From assembly GCA_947623765.1 (NCBI GenBank), contig CANQIG010000026.1, positions 1 to 14,433 of the forward strand: a DNA stretch of 14,433 nucleotides, written 5' to 3'. Positions within the stretch are counted from its first letter, which is position 1, and the number at the start of each line of letters is the position of its first letter. Source of the stretch: an uncultured Clostridia bacterium (GTDB lineage Bacteria; Bacillota; Clostridia; Oscillospirales; Acutalibacteraceae). The translations under genes and the position numbers were made by a program. Of this stretch, positions 1-5,531 are shown piece by piece. Under the pieces are notes generated by a model. The model saw nothing but the letters and a program-made list of their open reading frames with translations. It searched no databases and was not told where the DNA came from.

Positions 1-341
1 CGGCCTCCGGCACGCCCAAGCCTCCCGGCCTCCGGCACGCCCAAGCCTCCCGGCCTCCGGCACGCCCAAGCCTCCCGCCCTCCGGCACGCCCAAGCCTCC
101 CGCCCTCCGGCACGCCCAAGCCTCCCGACCTCCGGCACGCCCAAGCCTCCCGCCCTCCGGCACGCCCAAGCCTCCCGCCCTCCGGCACGCCCAAGCCTCC
201 CGCCCTCCGGCCCGCCCAAGCCTCCCGGCCTCCGGCACGCCCAAGCCTCCCGGCCTTCGGCACGCCCAAGCCTCCCGGCCTCCGGCACGCCCAAGCCTCC
301 CGGCCTTCGGCGCGACCAAGCCTCCCGGCCTTCGGCGCGAC
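1..341. repeat. 25-bp GC-rich tandem repeat (minisatellite)
   Basis: Thirteen full copies and part of a fourteenth of a 25-bp unit (CGGCCTCCGG-CACGCCCAAG-CCTCC) follow head to tail with no spacers, starting at 1, 26, 51 and so on to 326. The array is cut by the left edge, so its full length is unknown. Variation is concentrated at the third base (CGGCC, CGCCC or CGACC) and at TCCGG/TTCGG; the last copies (301 and 326) also change CACGCCC to CGCGACC. CCGG-CCT-CCGG across unit junctions could form a tiny hairpin. A 25-bp period shifts reading frame in every copy, so a protein repeat is unlikely. Confidence 0.95.
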
Positions 342-391
342 TGCGCACCAAAGCCAACGGAACCCCCAAAAAAAGAAAAAACATCGAAGAA

Positions 392-425
392 AGCGAAACC
401 GACCCTTCCACGGGTCGGTTTCGCT
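392..425 (-). terminator. Stem-loop terminator after the XRE gene
   Basis: A perfect 14-bp stem (AGCGAAACCGACCC at 392-405 paired with 412-425) encloses a 6-nt loop. It lies 25 bp past the XRE stop. Read on the minus strand, it is followed after a few bases by T-rich sequence (the A-run at 368-381 on the plus strand). This fits an intrinsic terminator for the XRE/DUF6442 operon, although the T tract is slightly distant. Confidence 0.8.
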
Positions 426-450
426 ACGTTCGGGCGCATTGGACTGCGCG

Positions 451-657
451 TCAAAAGAAAAACAGCTCTTCAAATTTCTTGTCCAGCGCGATGCAGAGGA
501 TCAGCGCGAGCTTCGCGGTGGGGTTGAACTGCCCGGTCTCGATCGAGCTGATCGTGTTGCGCGAGACGCCGACGAGATCCGCGAGCTGCTGCTGCGAGAG
601 GCGCTTTTCACCGCGCGCCGCTTTGAGGTTGTTCTTGAGGACCAGTTTATCGTTCAT
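451..657 (-). CDS. Small XRE-family helix-turn-helix regulator
   Basis: A 68-residue protein that is almost entirely one Cro/CI-type helix-turn-helix domain. LKAARGEKRLSQQQLADLVG gives helices 1-2 of the motif, and VSRNTISSIETGQFNPT (about 31-47) is the recognition helix plus the conserved E-x-G-x-x-x-P-T turn. The tail is hydrophobic (FEELFFF). The ATG is preceded by GGAGG at a 5-nt spacing. Single-domain repressors of this size are common beside DUF6442-type membrane proteins in Firmicutes. It is the last gene of a minus-strand operon with two such proteins, 68 bp from the nearer one. The inferred role is DNA-binding regulator of its own operon, possibly through the repeated dyad at the operon promoter; the ligand or signal is unknown. 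Confidence 0.93.
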   Translation of the reverse strand: MNDKLVLKNNLKAARGEKRLSQQQLADLVGVSRNTISSIETGQFNPTAKLALILCIALDKKFEELFFF

Positions 658-725
658 ATGCGCCTCCCGCGCCCGCGCGGCGCGATGTGAGAAATCCGGT
701 GTTCGTCATCTCTGCCTCCCGATTC

Positions 726-1049
726 TCACAGAAAAAAGAGGTCCACGAAATGTCCCGCGACCGCGAGCACGACCGCCGCCGTGGCGAGGGCCGCGACCGC
801 GCGCCGCCACGGTTTGGGGTTCTGCTTATAGAGCGCCCAATTCAGCGCCGCCGTGTTGACGGCGACGATCGCGAGAAAACCGAGGTTCATTCTCCCCTTG
901 ACGATCATCTCCGCCAGATAGAAGACCGCAGCCATCACGATTGCGACGATGAGGCCGCGATTCATGTATTTGTTCTGGATCTCGGCAAAATAGGGGTCGT
1001 TGCCCTTGAATTCCGCCTTGCTCTTTTCCAAGATCTCATTTTTCTCCAC
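726..1049 (-). CDS. DUF6442-like small membrane protein (paralogue 1)
   Basis: A 107-residue membrane protein of unknown function. The cytoplasmic N-terminus (EKNEILEKSKAEFKGNDPY) matches that of the paralogue at 1926-2255 (EKNEVLEKSRKENRGGDER), which defines the family. Three hydrophobic helices follow at about 31-50, 54-74 and 83-103. I start at GTG 1049 rather than TTG 1070: GGAGG sits 5 nt upstream of the GTG, and this aligns the start exactly with the paralogue's ATG. It lies between the paralogue and the XRE gene. The family name is from memory of the EKxEILExSxxEN signature and the HTH neighbourhood. Function is not established; the context suggests a membrane component of a small HTH-controlled system. 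Confidence 0.85.
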   Translation of the reverse strand: MEKNEILEKSKAEFKGNDPYFAEIQNKYMNRGLIVAIVMAAVFYLAEMIVKGRMNLGFLAIVAVNTAALNWALYKQNPKPWRRAVAALATAAVVLAVAGHFVDLFFL

Positions 1050-1057
1050 AGTTTCCT

Positions 1058-1935
1058 CCGCTCCTTTCAAAACCTCAAAAGACGGGTCGCCGTGAACACA
1101 TCATACCCCGGCCATCCCGTGAACCCGCTCTCCCGCCGTTTGCGCACCGGCCCGTTTTTCTCCGCTTATTCACCACAAGTCCAGCGCGGCCCTCACCGCG
1201 ACAGTCGGAGAAACCTCCAAGTACGCGCCACGACTTGTTCTCCTACCGTTCACGCCCAGCCTGTCCGCTCATTTCCGCAAGGCCATCGCGACCCTTACCG
1301 TGAACGCTGGAAATACGCCAGTCGCTCGCATCCGCTGCCTTGTCGTTCCCGAGTGCCTTGTCCGATCTTCTTCCATTTTCGCCCAGTCTGTCCGCTCATT
1401 TCCGTAAGCCCAGCGTGCCCCTCACTGCGAACACTGGAAATACGCCAGTCGCCTCGAATCCGCTTTTTTGCCGCTCGCAATCAGTCTATTTTGTCCTCCG
1501 CTCATTTCCAAGCGCTCAGGACGACCCTCACCGCAAGCACTGGATGCGCTGTCAGCCACCCCGAATCTGCTCTCTTGCCGTACCCGACTAGCCCATCTGT
1601 TCTCCGTTCACTTCCGACCGCTCGGCAAAAGGCAGCGCCGCGCACACAGCGTACCCCGCCAGCCGCCTTGCATCCGCTTTCTTGCTATTCCCGTCCGGCC
1701 CGTCCACTCTCCACATATTCCACAAGCTCAGCCCAACTCTCACCGCGAGCGCCAGAAGCACTGCAAGCCGCCTCGACTCAGCTCCCTTGCCGCTCCCGAC
1801 CAGTCCATCTGTTTTCCGTTCACTTCCGACCGCTCGGCAAAAGGCAGCGCTGCGCACACAGCGCAACCCCGCCAGCTGCCCGAACCCGCTCTCCGCCGTC
1901 CGCGCCCGGCCAGCCCACTCTTCATTCATTTCCGA
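1058..1935 (-). repeat. Eight degenerate ~106-bp repeats derived from a DUF6442 gene 3' end
   Basis: This otherwise gene-free stretch is a degenerate tandem array. Units begin (CCGCTCATTTCC-like on the plus strand) at about 1058, 1162, 1265, 1392, 1498, 1604, 1711 and 1816; the next unit start, at 1922, falls inside the last codons of the DUF6442 gene. Spacings are 104, 103, 127, 106, 106, 107, 105 and 106 bp. Read on the minus strand, the unit at 1265 encodes AFTVRVAMALRK plus stop, against VFTVLFAMSFRK plus stop in the gene. The unit at 1392 gives VFAVRGTLGLRK-stop and that at 1498 VLAVRVVLSAWK-stop. The first 48 bp of the units at 1604 and 1816 differ at one base, so exchange or duplication has continued recently. 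The array ends at the ribosome site of paralogue 1. Open frames across it look incidental. Confidence 0.85.
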
Positions 1936-2255
1936 AAGCTCATGGCAAACAGCACGGTAAACACAACGAACATCGCCCCCATGATCACGGCGAAAACAAT
2001 ATCGGACTTTGTTTTCAGCCGGACCGCGCGCACGGTATAGACGGTTGCGACCATGCCGAGCCAGATCATCGTGTTGCTCAGAATATAAGGCGTCGGCTTG
2101 TCGTACACGATCGCATACACCGACGAGGTGATCCCGCAGAGCATGATCCCGACCGCCGCGGCGAGCCGCCACGCCTTTGCGGTGATCTGCGCATCGCGCT
2201 CGTCGCCGCCGCGGTTCTCCTTCCGGCTCTTTTCGAGGACCTCATTTTTCTCCAT
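1926..2255 (-). CDS. DUF6442-like small membrane protein (paralogue 2)
   Basis: A 109-residue membrane protein, first gene of the minus-strand operon. MEKNEVLEKSRKENRGGDER is a charged cytoplasmic N-terminus shared with paralogue 1. Predicted membrane helices lie at about 30-50, 57-76 and 84-105, and the tail is AMSFRK. The chosen ATG (2255) has GGAGG 7 nt upstream; an in-frame ATG eight codons earlier lacks one. Transcription would start near 2291 from a consensus promoter. Its last 12-13 codons are the apparent source of the tandem array downstream. Family assignment is moderately secure. Function is unknown. Confidence 0.87.
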   Translation of the reverse strand: MEKNEVLEKSRKENRGGDERDAQITAKAWRLAAAVGIMLCGITSSVYAIVYDKPTPYILSNTMIWLGMVATVYTVRAVRLKTKSDIVFAVIMGAMFVVFTVLFAMSFRK

Positions 2256-2269
2256 ACCCAAACCTCCCT

Positions 2270-2325
2270 GCATTGCCAAGTTTACTTGTCGACTTTGATT
2301 ATAGCACCGCCAAGTTTATTTGTCA
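2270..2325. promoter_or_regulatory. Two direct copies of a dyad flanking the DUF6442 promoter (putative XRE operators)
   Basis: Two 22-bp direct repeats lie at 2270-2291 and 2304-2325, 34 bp apart, sharing GCCAAGTTTAYTTGTC. Each centres on a dyad: CAAGT-TT-ACTTG in the first (perfect arms) and CAAGT-TT-ATTTG in the second. One overlaps the -35 box; the other starts at the predicted transcription start. Position, spacing and symmetry suit operators for a dimeric HTH repressor. That the operon's own XRE protein binds them is inferred. Confidence 0.65.
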
Positions 2326-2326
2326 A
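2298..2326 (-). promoter_or_regulatory. Consensus sigma-A promoter of the DUF6442/XRE operon
   Basis: On the minus strand, TTGACA (2326-2321) and TATAAT (2303-2298) are separated by exactly 17 bp, a perfect housekeeping consensus. Start is predicted near 2291, about 35 bp before the ATG of the first gene. Such a strong promoter normally needs a repressor, which fits the XRE protein encoded in the same operon. Confidence 0.9.
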
Positions 2327-2569
2327 GCGGCTTTTGCAAAAAAATTGTGCTGCGAGCACCTTTCTTTTTTCCTTGTTCCCCCAATATTCCCGGAACGGGA
2401 AAAAACCGTACCGTCCAGATCCATTCCAAAGACAGGCAAACACGCGCAAAATACCGTCCATTCCCGCCCAAATACAAGCAGATTTTTTGCCCATGGAGGA
2501 CCTGTCGGTTTTCTGTGCAAGGTCCGCCTTCACGCGGGACTCCTCCCAACACGTTTTTTGTCACGGGGG

Positions 2570-2598
2570 TTGACAGGAAAGAAAACGTGTGTTAGAAT
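2570..2598 (+). promoter_or_regulatory. Promoter of the sdpR-sdpI operon
   Basis: TTGACA at 2570-2575 and TAGAAT at 2593-2598 are separated by 17 bp. Predicted start is about 2605, inside the operator described next. The 240 bp between this and the divergent DUF6442 promoter hold short GC-rich inverted repeats but no gene I can support. Confidence 0.87.
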
Positions 2599-2602
2599 AC
2601 AA

Positions 2603-2625
2603 TTAACGTTTAGGCTAACCGTTAA
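2603..2625. promoter_or_regulatory. 23-bp palindromic operator over the sdpR start site
   Basis: A near-perfect inverted repeat with arms TTAACG and CGTTAA and inner TTAG/CTAA half-sites, only two mismatched pairs, centred on the G at 2614. It overlaps the predicted transcription start. ArsR-family repressors typically bind such AT-rich 12-2-12-like dyads at their own promoters, so autorepression by the gene just downstream is the natural reading. Confidence 0.85.
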
Positions 2626-2640
2626 GAAAGAAGGAAGTGT

Positions 2641-2949
2641 ATGGCGCTGCAAGCCACGCTCAAGGCGCTCGCCGACCCGATTCGGCGGGATATTCTGCAT
2701 TTGTTGAAAGGCGGCAGGCGCTCCGCGGGGGAAATCGCCTCGCAGTTCCCTGTGACCGCCGCGTCGATCTCCCGGCATCTCTCGGTGTTGAAGGAGGCCG
2801 ATCTTGTCCGCGACACGCGCGAGGGCAAATTTATATACTACGATCTGAACGCTTCGGTGTTGGAGGAAGCGCTGCTCTGGATCACAGAGCTGAAAGGGGA
2901 GACGACCAATGCTGCGGGAGACTTGGCGCAAGACAGTGCAAAAGAATAA
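2641..2949 (+). CDS. sdpR: ArsR-family repressor, SdpR-like
   Basis: A 102-residue winged-helix protein of the ArsR/SmtB family. The opening LKALADPIRRDILHLLKGG is the classic family start. The HTH lies at about 28-52, with recognition helix ISRHLSVLKEADLV, and the wing is RDTREGKFIYYDL (57-69). No metal-ligand CxC is present, so metal sensing is unlikely. In Bacillus, SdpR is paired with SdpI and represses the pair until SdpI sequesters it at the membrane. The next gene here is an SdpI homologue overlapping by 41 bp, supporting the same assignment. The ATG follows a GAAGGAAG ribosome site, with the promoter and operator directly upstream. The symbol is by family and context; specific orthology is not proven. 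Confidence 0.88.
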   Translation: MALQATLKALADPIRRDILHLLKGGRRSAGEIASQFPVTAASISRHLSVLKEADLVRDTREGKFIYYDLNASVLEEALLWITELKGETTNAAGDLAQDSAKE

Positions 2950-3970
2950 GGGGCGGCTGTTCGCCTCCTCCGCGGTGATTTTGCTGCCCGCTGTCGCGGG
3001 GCTCAGTCTCTGGGTCGTGCACGGGTGGAGCGGCACGGCGGCGGTGCTCCTGCTATTCCCGCTGCCCGTGTTTGCGCTCCACTGGGTCTGTGTTTGGATG
3101 ACGCTGCGCGACCCGCAAAACGGGTCGCAGGACAAAAAGGCCCTGTGGATGGCGTTCTGGCTGTGCCCGGTGCTGTCCCTGCTTTTCGGCGCGGTATGGG
3201 CTGCGGAGGCGCTGAACGTGCCGAGCGTGTTCTTCCAAGTGCAGCCATTCGTACTCGGACTGCTTTTGATCGCCGTGGGGAATTTTCTGCCGAAATGTCG
3301 CCAGAACCGGACACTCGGCGTGAAACTCCCGTGGACGCTTGCGAGCGAAGAAAACTGGAATGCGACGCACCGGTTCGCAGGGAAGCTCTGGGTGGTTTCC
3401 GGCGCGGGGATGTCTTTCGCCTCGTTTCTGCCTGAAACGGCGACCGCAGCGATTTGCGTCACCGGAATTGTGGCTGCGGCGCTGCTGCCGGTCGGCTATT
3501 CATATGTGTTTTCTAGACGGAACCGCAATCCCGCTGCACCGGCAAAAGAAAAAAGCCGCGCGGAGCGGCTTCACGCGGGGATCGGTCTCGCCGTCACCGC
3601 GGCGGTGATTCTGGGCTGCACAGTGCTCCTGTTCACGGGGGACGTCCGTTTCGAGCTGGGCGACGACGCGCTGACCGTTCGCGCCACATACTGGCCGGAG
3701 GCCACGCTCGCGTACGGCGACATCGAATCGGTCATGTACGTGGAGGGTATGGCCGTCGGCACGCGCGTGAACGGGTTCGGCTCGCCCCGGCTGATGCTCG
3801 GGCGTTTTCGGAACGGGACGCTCGGCGATTACACGCGCTATACATACGCAGCCTGCAAAAGCGCGGTCGTCCTAAAGCATCCGGGCGGGACGCTGGTGCT
3901 CGGCGGTGGGGACGAAACAGAGACGCGGGCGCTTTACGAGTCCGTTCTCGAAAAGCTGCCCGCACCGTAA
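2909..3970 (+). CDS. sdpI: SdpI-family membrane protein with C-terminal PH-like domain
   Basis: A 353-residue integral membrane protein. The SdpI hallmark is at 124-150: GNFLPKCRQN followed by TLGVKLPWTL and SEENW, then THRFAGKLW. About seven hydrophobic helices lie between 16 and 243; the N-terminal pair (ILLPAVAGLSLW) matches the DUF1648 region. From about 247 a soluble domain (ALTVRATYWPEATLAYGDIE to the end) resembles a bacterial PH domain. B. subtilis SdpI is shorter and gives immunity to the SdpC toxin while capturing SdpR; no toxin gene is present here, so the role may be sensing or general envelope defence. ATG 2909 has GGGGAG 7 nt upstream inside the sdpR 3' end, implying translational coupling. 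Its last codons are part of the tandem duplication at 3875-4283. Confidence 0.87.
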   Translation: MLRETWRKTVQKNKGRLFASSAVILLPAVAGLSLWVVHGWSGTAAVLLLFPLPVFALHWVCVWMTLRDPQNGSQDKKALWMAFWLCPVLSLLFGAVWAAEALNVPSVFFQVQPFVLGLLLIAVGNFLPKCRQNRTLGVKLPWTLASEENWNATHRFAGKLWVVSGAGMSFASFLPETATAAICVTGIVAAALLPVGYSYVFSRRNRNPAAPAKEKSRAERLHAGIGLAVTAAVILGCTVLLFTGDVRFELGDDALTVRATYWPEATLAYGDIESVMYVEGMAVGTRVNGFGSPRLMLGRFRNGTLGDYTRYTYAACKSAVVLKHPGGTLVLGGGDETETRALYESVLEKLPAP

Positions 3971-3978
3971 AATCAGAA

Positions 3979-4080
3979 TTACAGTTTTCGGCGCTCCCGC
4001 AGCCGCTTCGCGCGGCGCAGGAGCGTTTCCCGCTCGTTTGGAAGATTGCCATCGACGACCTCGGAGAGCAGCGGGTCGAG
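3979..4080 (-). pseudogene. Orphan 3' fragment of cca
   Basis: Inside copy A, the minus strand encodes LDPLLSEVVDGNLPNERETL followed by LRRAKRLRERRKL and TAA. The 27 residues from LLSEVV to RLRER are identical to residues 421-447 of the intact cca downstream. Four base differences over those 27 codons are all synonymous; the first amino-acid changes (DP against NT) occur at the fragment's upstream edge. It has no start codon or ribosome site and is a remnant, not a gene. Confidence 0.85.
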
Positions 4081-4132
4081 CGGGTCGGCGGGGCAGGGAG
4101 GCGCTCTTGTGCGCAGCGGCAATAACGAAGCA

Positions 4133-4172
4133 GGGACGCGGGCGTTCTACAAGGAGAAGCTGCCCGCGTCCC
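4133..4172. other. 11-bp inverted repeat between sdpI and cca
   Basis: GGGACGCGGGC (4133-4143) pairs perfectly with GCCCGCGTCCC (4162-4172) around an 18-nt loop, six bases beyond the cca stop. The arms lie in the decayed copy of the sdpI tail. In copy A the equivalent bases pair over only about 6 bp, so the longer stem arose after duplication. It could help end cca transcription, but no T tract follows on the minus strand. Confidence 0.5.
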
Positions 4173-4177
4173 GTAAT

Positions 4178-5530
4178 TCAGCGCTGCAGGCGCTCCCGCA
4201 GCCGCTTCGCGCGGCGCAGGAGCGTTTCGCGCTCGTTTGGAAGGTTGCCGTCGACGACCTCGGAAAGCAGCGTGTTGAGCGCTTTCCCGATCTCTGGGCC
4301 GATGAAACCGAGTTCCATGAGGTCTTTCCCGCCGACAGCGAGTGCGTCGAGCGTGAGGCATATGTTTTCTGCCTGCAGCGCGCGCACAGCGCGCTCCGTC
4401 TCGTCGAGCGCGCGCAGGCGCGGCGCGACATACGCCGGCGCGTGCGCGGCGGAATCCGCGCGGGAGACCGCAAGCAGCCGGAAGACCGTTTCGTACCCGA
4501 GCTTTGCGAGCAGCCGCCGGAGCTTCACCGGCTTTGGCGGGAAGGCCATGTCGTGCAGGCGGACCAGCTCGACGACCTCCGCGCGGAGCGCATTCGGCGC
4601 GCGGAGGCGGGTCAGGGCGCGGCCGGTGATCTCCACGCCCGGTAGGGCATGGCCGTAGAAATGGTCGCGGCCGTCCTCGCCGACGGAATGTGCGGCCTTT
4701 TTGCCGACGTCATGGAACAGCACCGCGAGCCGCACAGTCGCGTCCTGCGGGGCATCGTCGAGCGCGTGGAGCGTGTGTTCCCAGACGTCGTAGATGTGGT
4801 AGATGCTGTTTTGCGGCACGTTCCAGAGCGCTTCGAGCTCGGGGACCGCCGCGAAAAGCACGGTCGGCGCGCAGCGGAGCGCCTCTGCCGCGTGCGGCGC
4901 GGCTACCGTCCTGCGGAGCTCCTCGAAGACGCGCTCCACCGCGATCTCGCGCAGCCCATCGCGCTCTTGTTCCATCGCGCGGCGCGTTTCCGCTTCGACG
5001 GAGAACCCCAGCTCCGCTGAGAACCGGACCGCGCGGAGCAGCCGCAGCGCGTCCTCCGAGAAGCGCTGTGCGGGATCGCCGACGGCGCGCAGGGTCTTTG
5101 CGGCGAGATCCGAAAGCCCGCCGAAGGGGTCGTGCAGGCCGTCTTTCGGGCGGTAGGCCATGGCGTTGACCGTGAAGTCCCGGCGGGCGAGATCCTCGCG
5201 CAGGTCGCGCGTGAAGGTGACGGAATCCGGCCTGCGGCGGTCGGAATACGCGCCGTCCCGGCGGAAGGTCGTCACCTCGACGGTCTGCCCCTGCAGGCGC
5301 AGCGCGACCGTCCCGTGGCGCATCCCCTGCGTGTAGGCGATGTTTTCCGGGAACAGGCGGAGCACGTCGCCGGGGAGCGCGTCGGTCGCGACGTCCCAGT
5401 CGTGCGGGACGCGGCCGAGCAGGCTGTCCCGGACGCAGCCGCCGACACAGTAGCCGGAAAATCCGGCGTTTTCCAGAATTTGCAGAATCTCCCCGCAGGC
5501 GGCGGGGAGACGGATGTCGTATTCTTGCAT
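4178..5530 (-). CDS. cca: CCA tRNA nucleotidyltransferase
   Basis: A 450-residue class II CCA-adding enzyme, which builds or repairs the 3' CCA end of tRNAs from CTP and ATP. Family motifs occur in order: GYCVGGCVRDSLLGR (26-40), the DWD metal-binding pair (D44, D46), RRDFTVNAMAY (116-126), and SEDALRLLRAVRF (158-170). An HD domain (H273, D274) and a helical C-terminal region complete the usual architecture. Length is normal. The ATG begins one base after the stop of the upstream anchored C39-like gene, with only weak ribosome-site sequence, so expression is probably coupled to that gene and its promoter near 6871. The last ~30 codons are duplicated as an orphan fragment beyond the 3' end. 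Confidence 0.96.
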   Translation of the reverse strand: MQEYDIRLPAACGEILQILENAGFSGYCVGGCVRDSLLGRVPHDWDVATDALPGDVLRLFPENIAYTQGMRHGTVALRLQGQTVEVTTFRRDGAYSDRRRPDSVTFTRDLREDLARRDFTVNAMAYRPKDGLHDPFGGLSDLAAKTLRAVGDPAQRFSEDALRLLRAVRFSAELGFSVEAETRRAMEQERDGLREIAVERVFEELRRTVAAPHAAEALRCAPTVLFAAVPELEALWNVPQNSIYHIYDVWEHTLHALDDAPQDATVRLAVLFHDVGKKAAHSVGEDGRDHFYGHALPGVEITGRALTRLRAPNALRAEVVELVRLHDMAFPPKPVKLRRLLAKLGYETVFRLLAVSRADSAAHAPAYVAPRLRALDETERAVRALQAENICLTLDALAVGGKDLMELGFIGPEIGKALNTLLSEVVDGNLPNERETLLRRAKRLRERLQR

Positions 5531-5531
5531 A

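Larger units (their letters stand above)
3875..4283. repeat. Diverged tandem duplication of the sdpI/cca convergent junction (~199 bp period)
   Basis: Copy A (about 3875-4083) and copy B (about 4084-4283) each hold the 3' end of sdpI, the spacer, and the 3' end of cca read from the other strand. The block starting GCGCTCCCGCAGCCGCTTCG occurs at 3991 and 4190, and the following ~80 bp differ at only a few bases. The sdpI part is more diverged (GAGACGCGGGCGCTTTACGAG against GGGACGCGGGCGTTCTACAAG, with a gap). Both genes stay intact because each ends in a different copy. Copy edges are approximate. Confidence 0.85.

Noticed and set aside
1..341. CRISPR array
   Set aside because: The 25-bp units are contiguous with no unique spacers, and no cas gene is in view.
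1058..1935. Integron attC array or one decayed gene
   Set aside because: There are no RYYYAAC/GTTRRRY core pairs or integrase, and the periodic match to the DUF6442 3' end explains the sequence better.
2330..2565. Possible riboswitch or T-box leader between the divergent promoters
   Set aside because: It lies upstream of both predicted transcription starts, so it is in neither mRNA. The imperfect inverted repeats there (GGAGGACC with GGGACTCCTCC) show no conserved motif I know.
687..2573. Very long plus-strand open frame (628 codons)
   Set aside because: It runs antisense across two DUF6442 genes and the repeat array, has low-complexity Arg/Pro/Ser composition and no ribosome site; it is a by-product of high GC and of the repeats.
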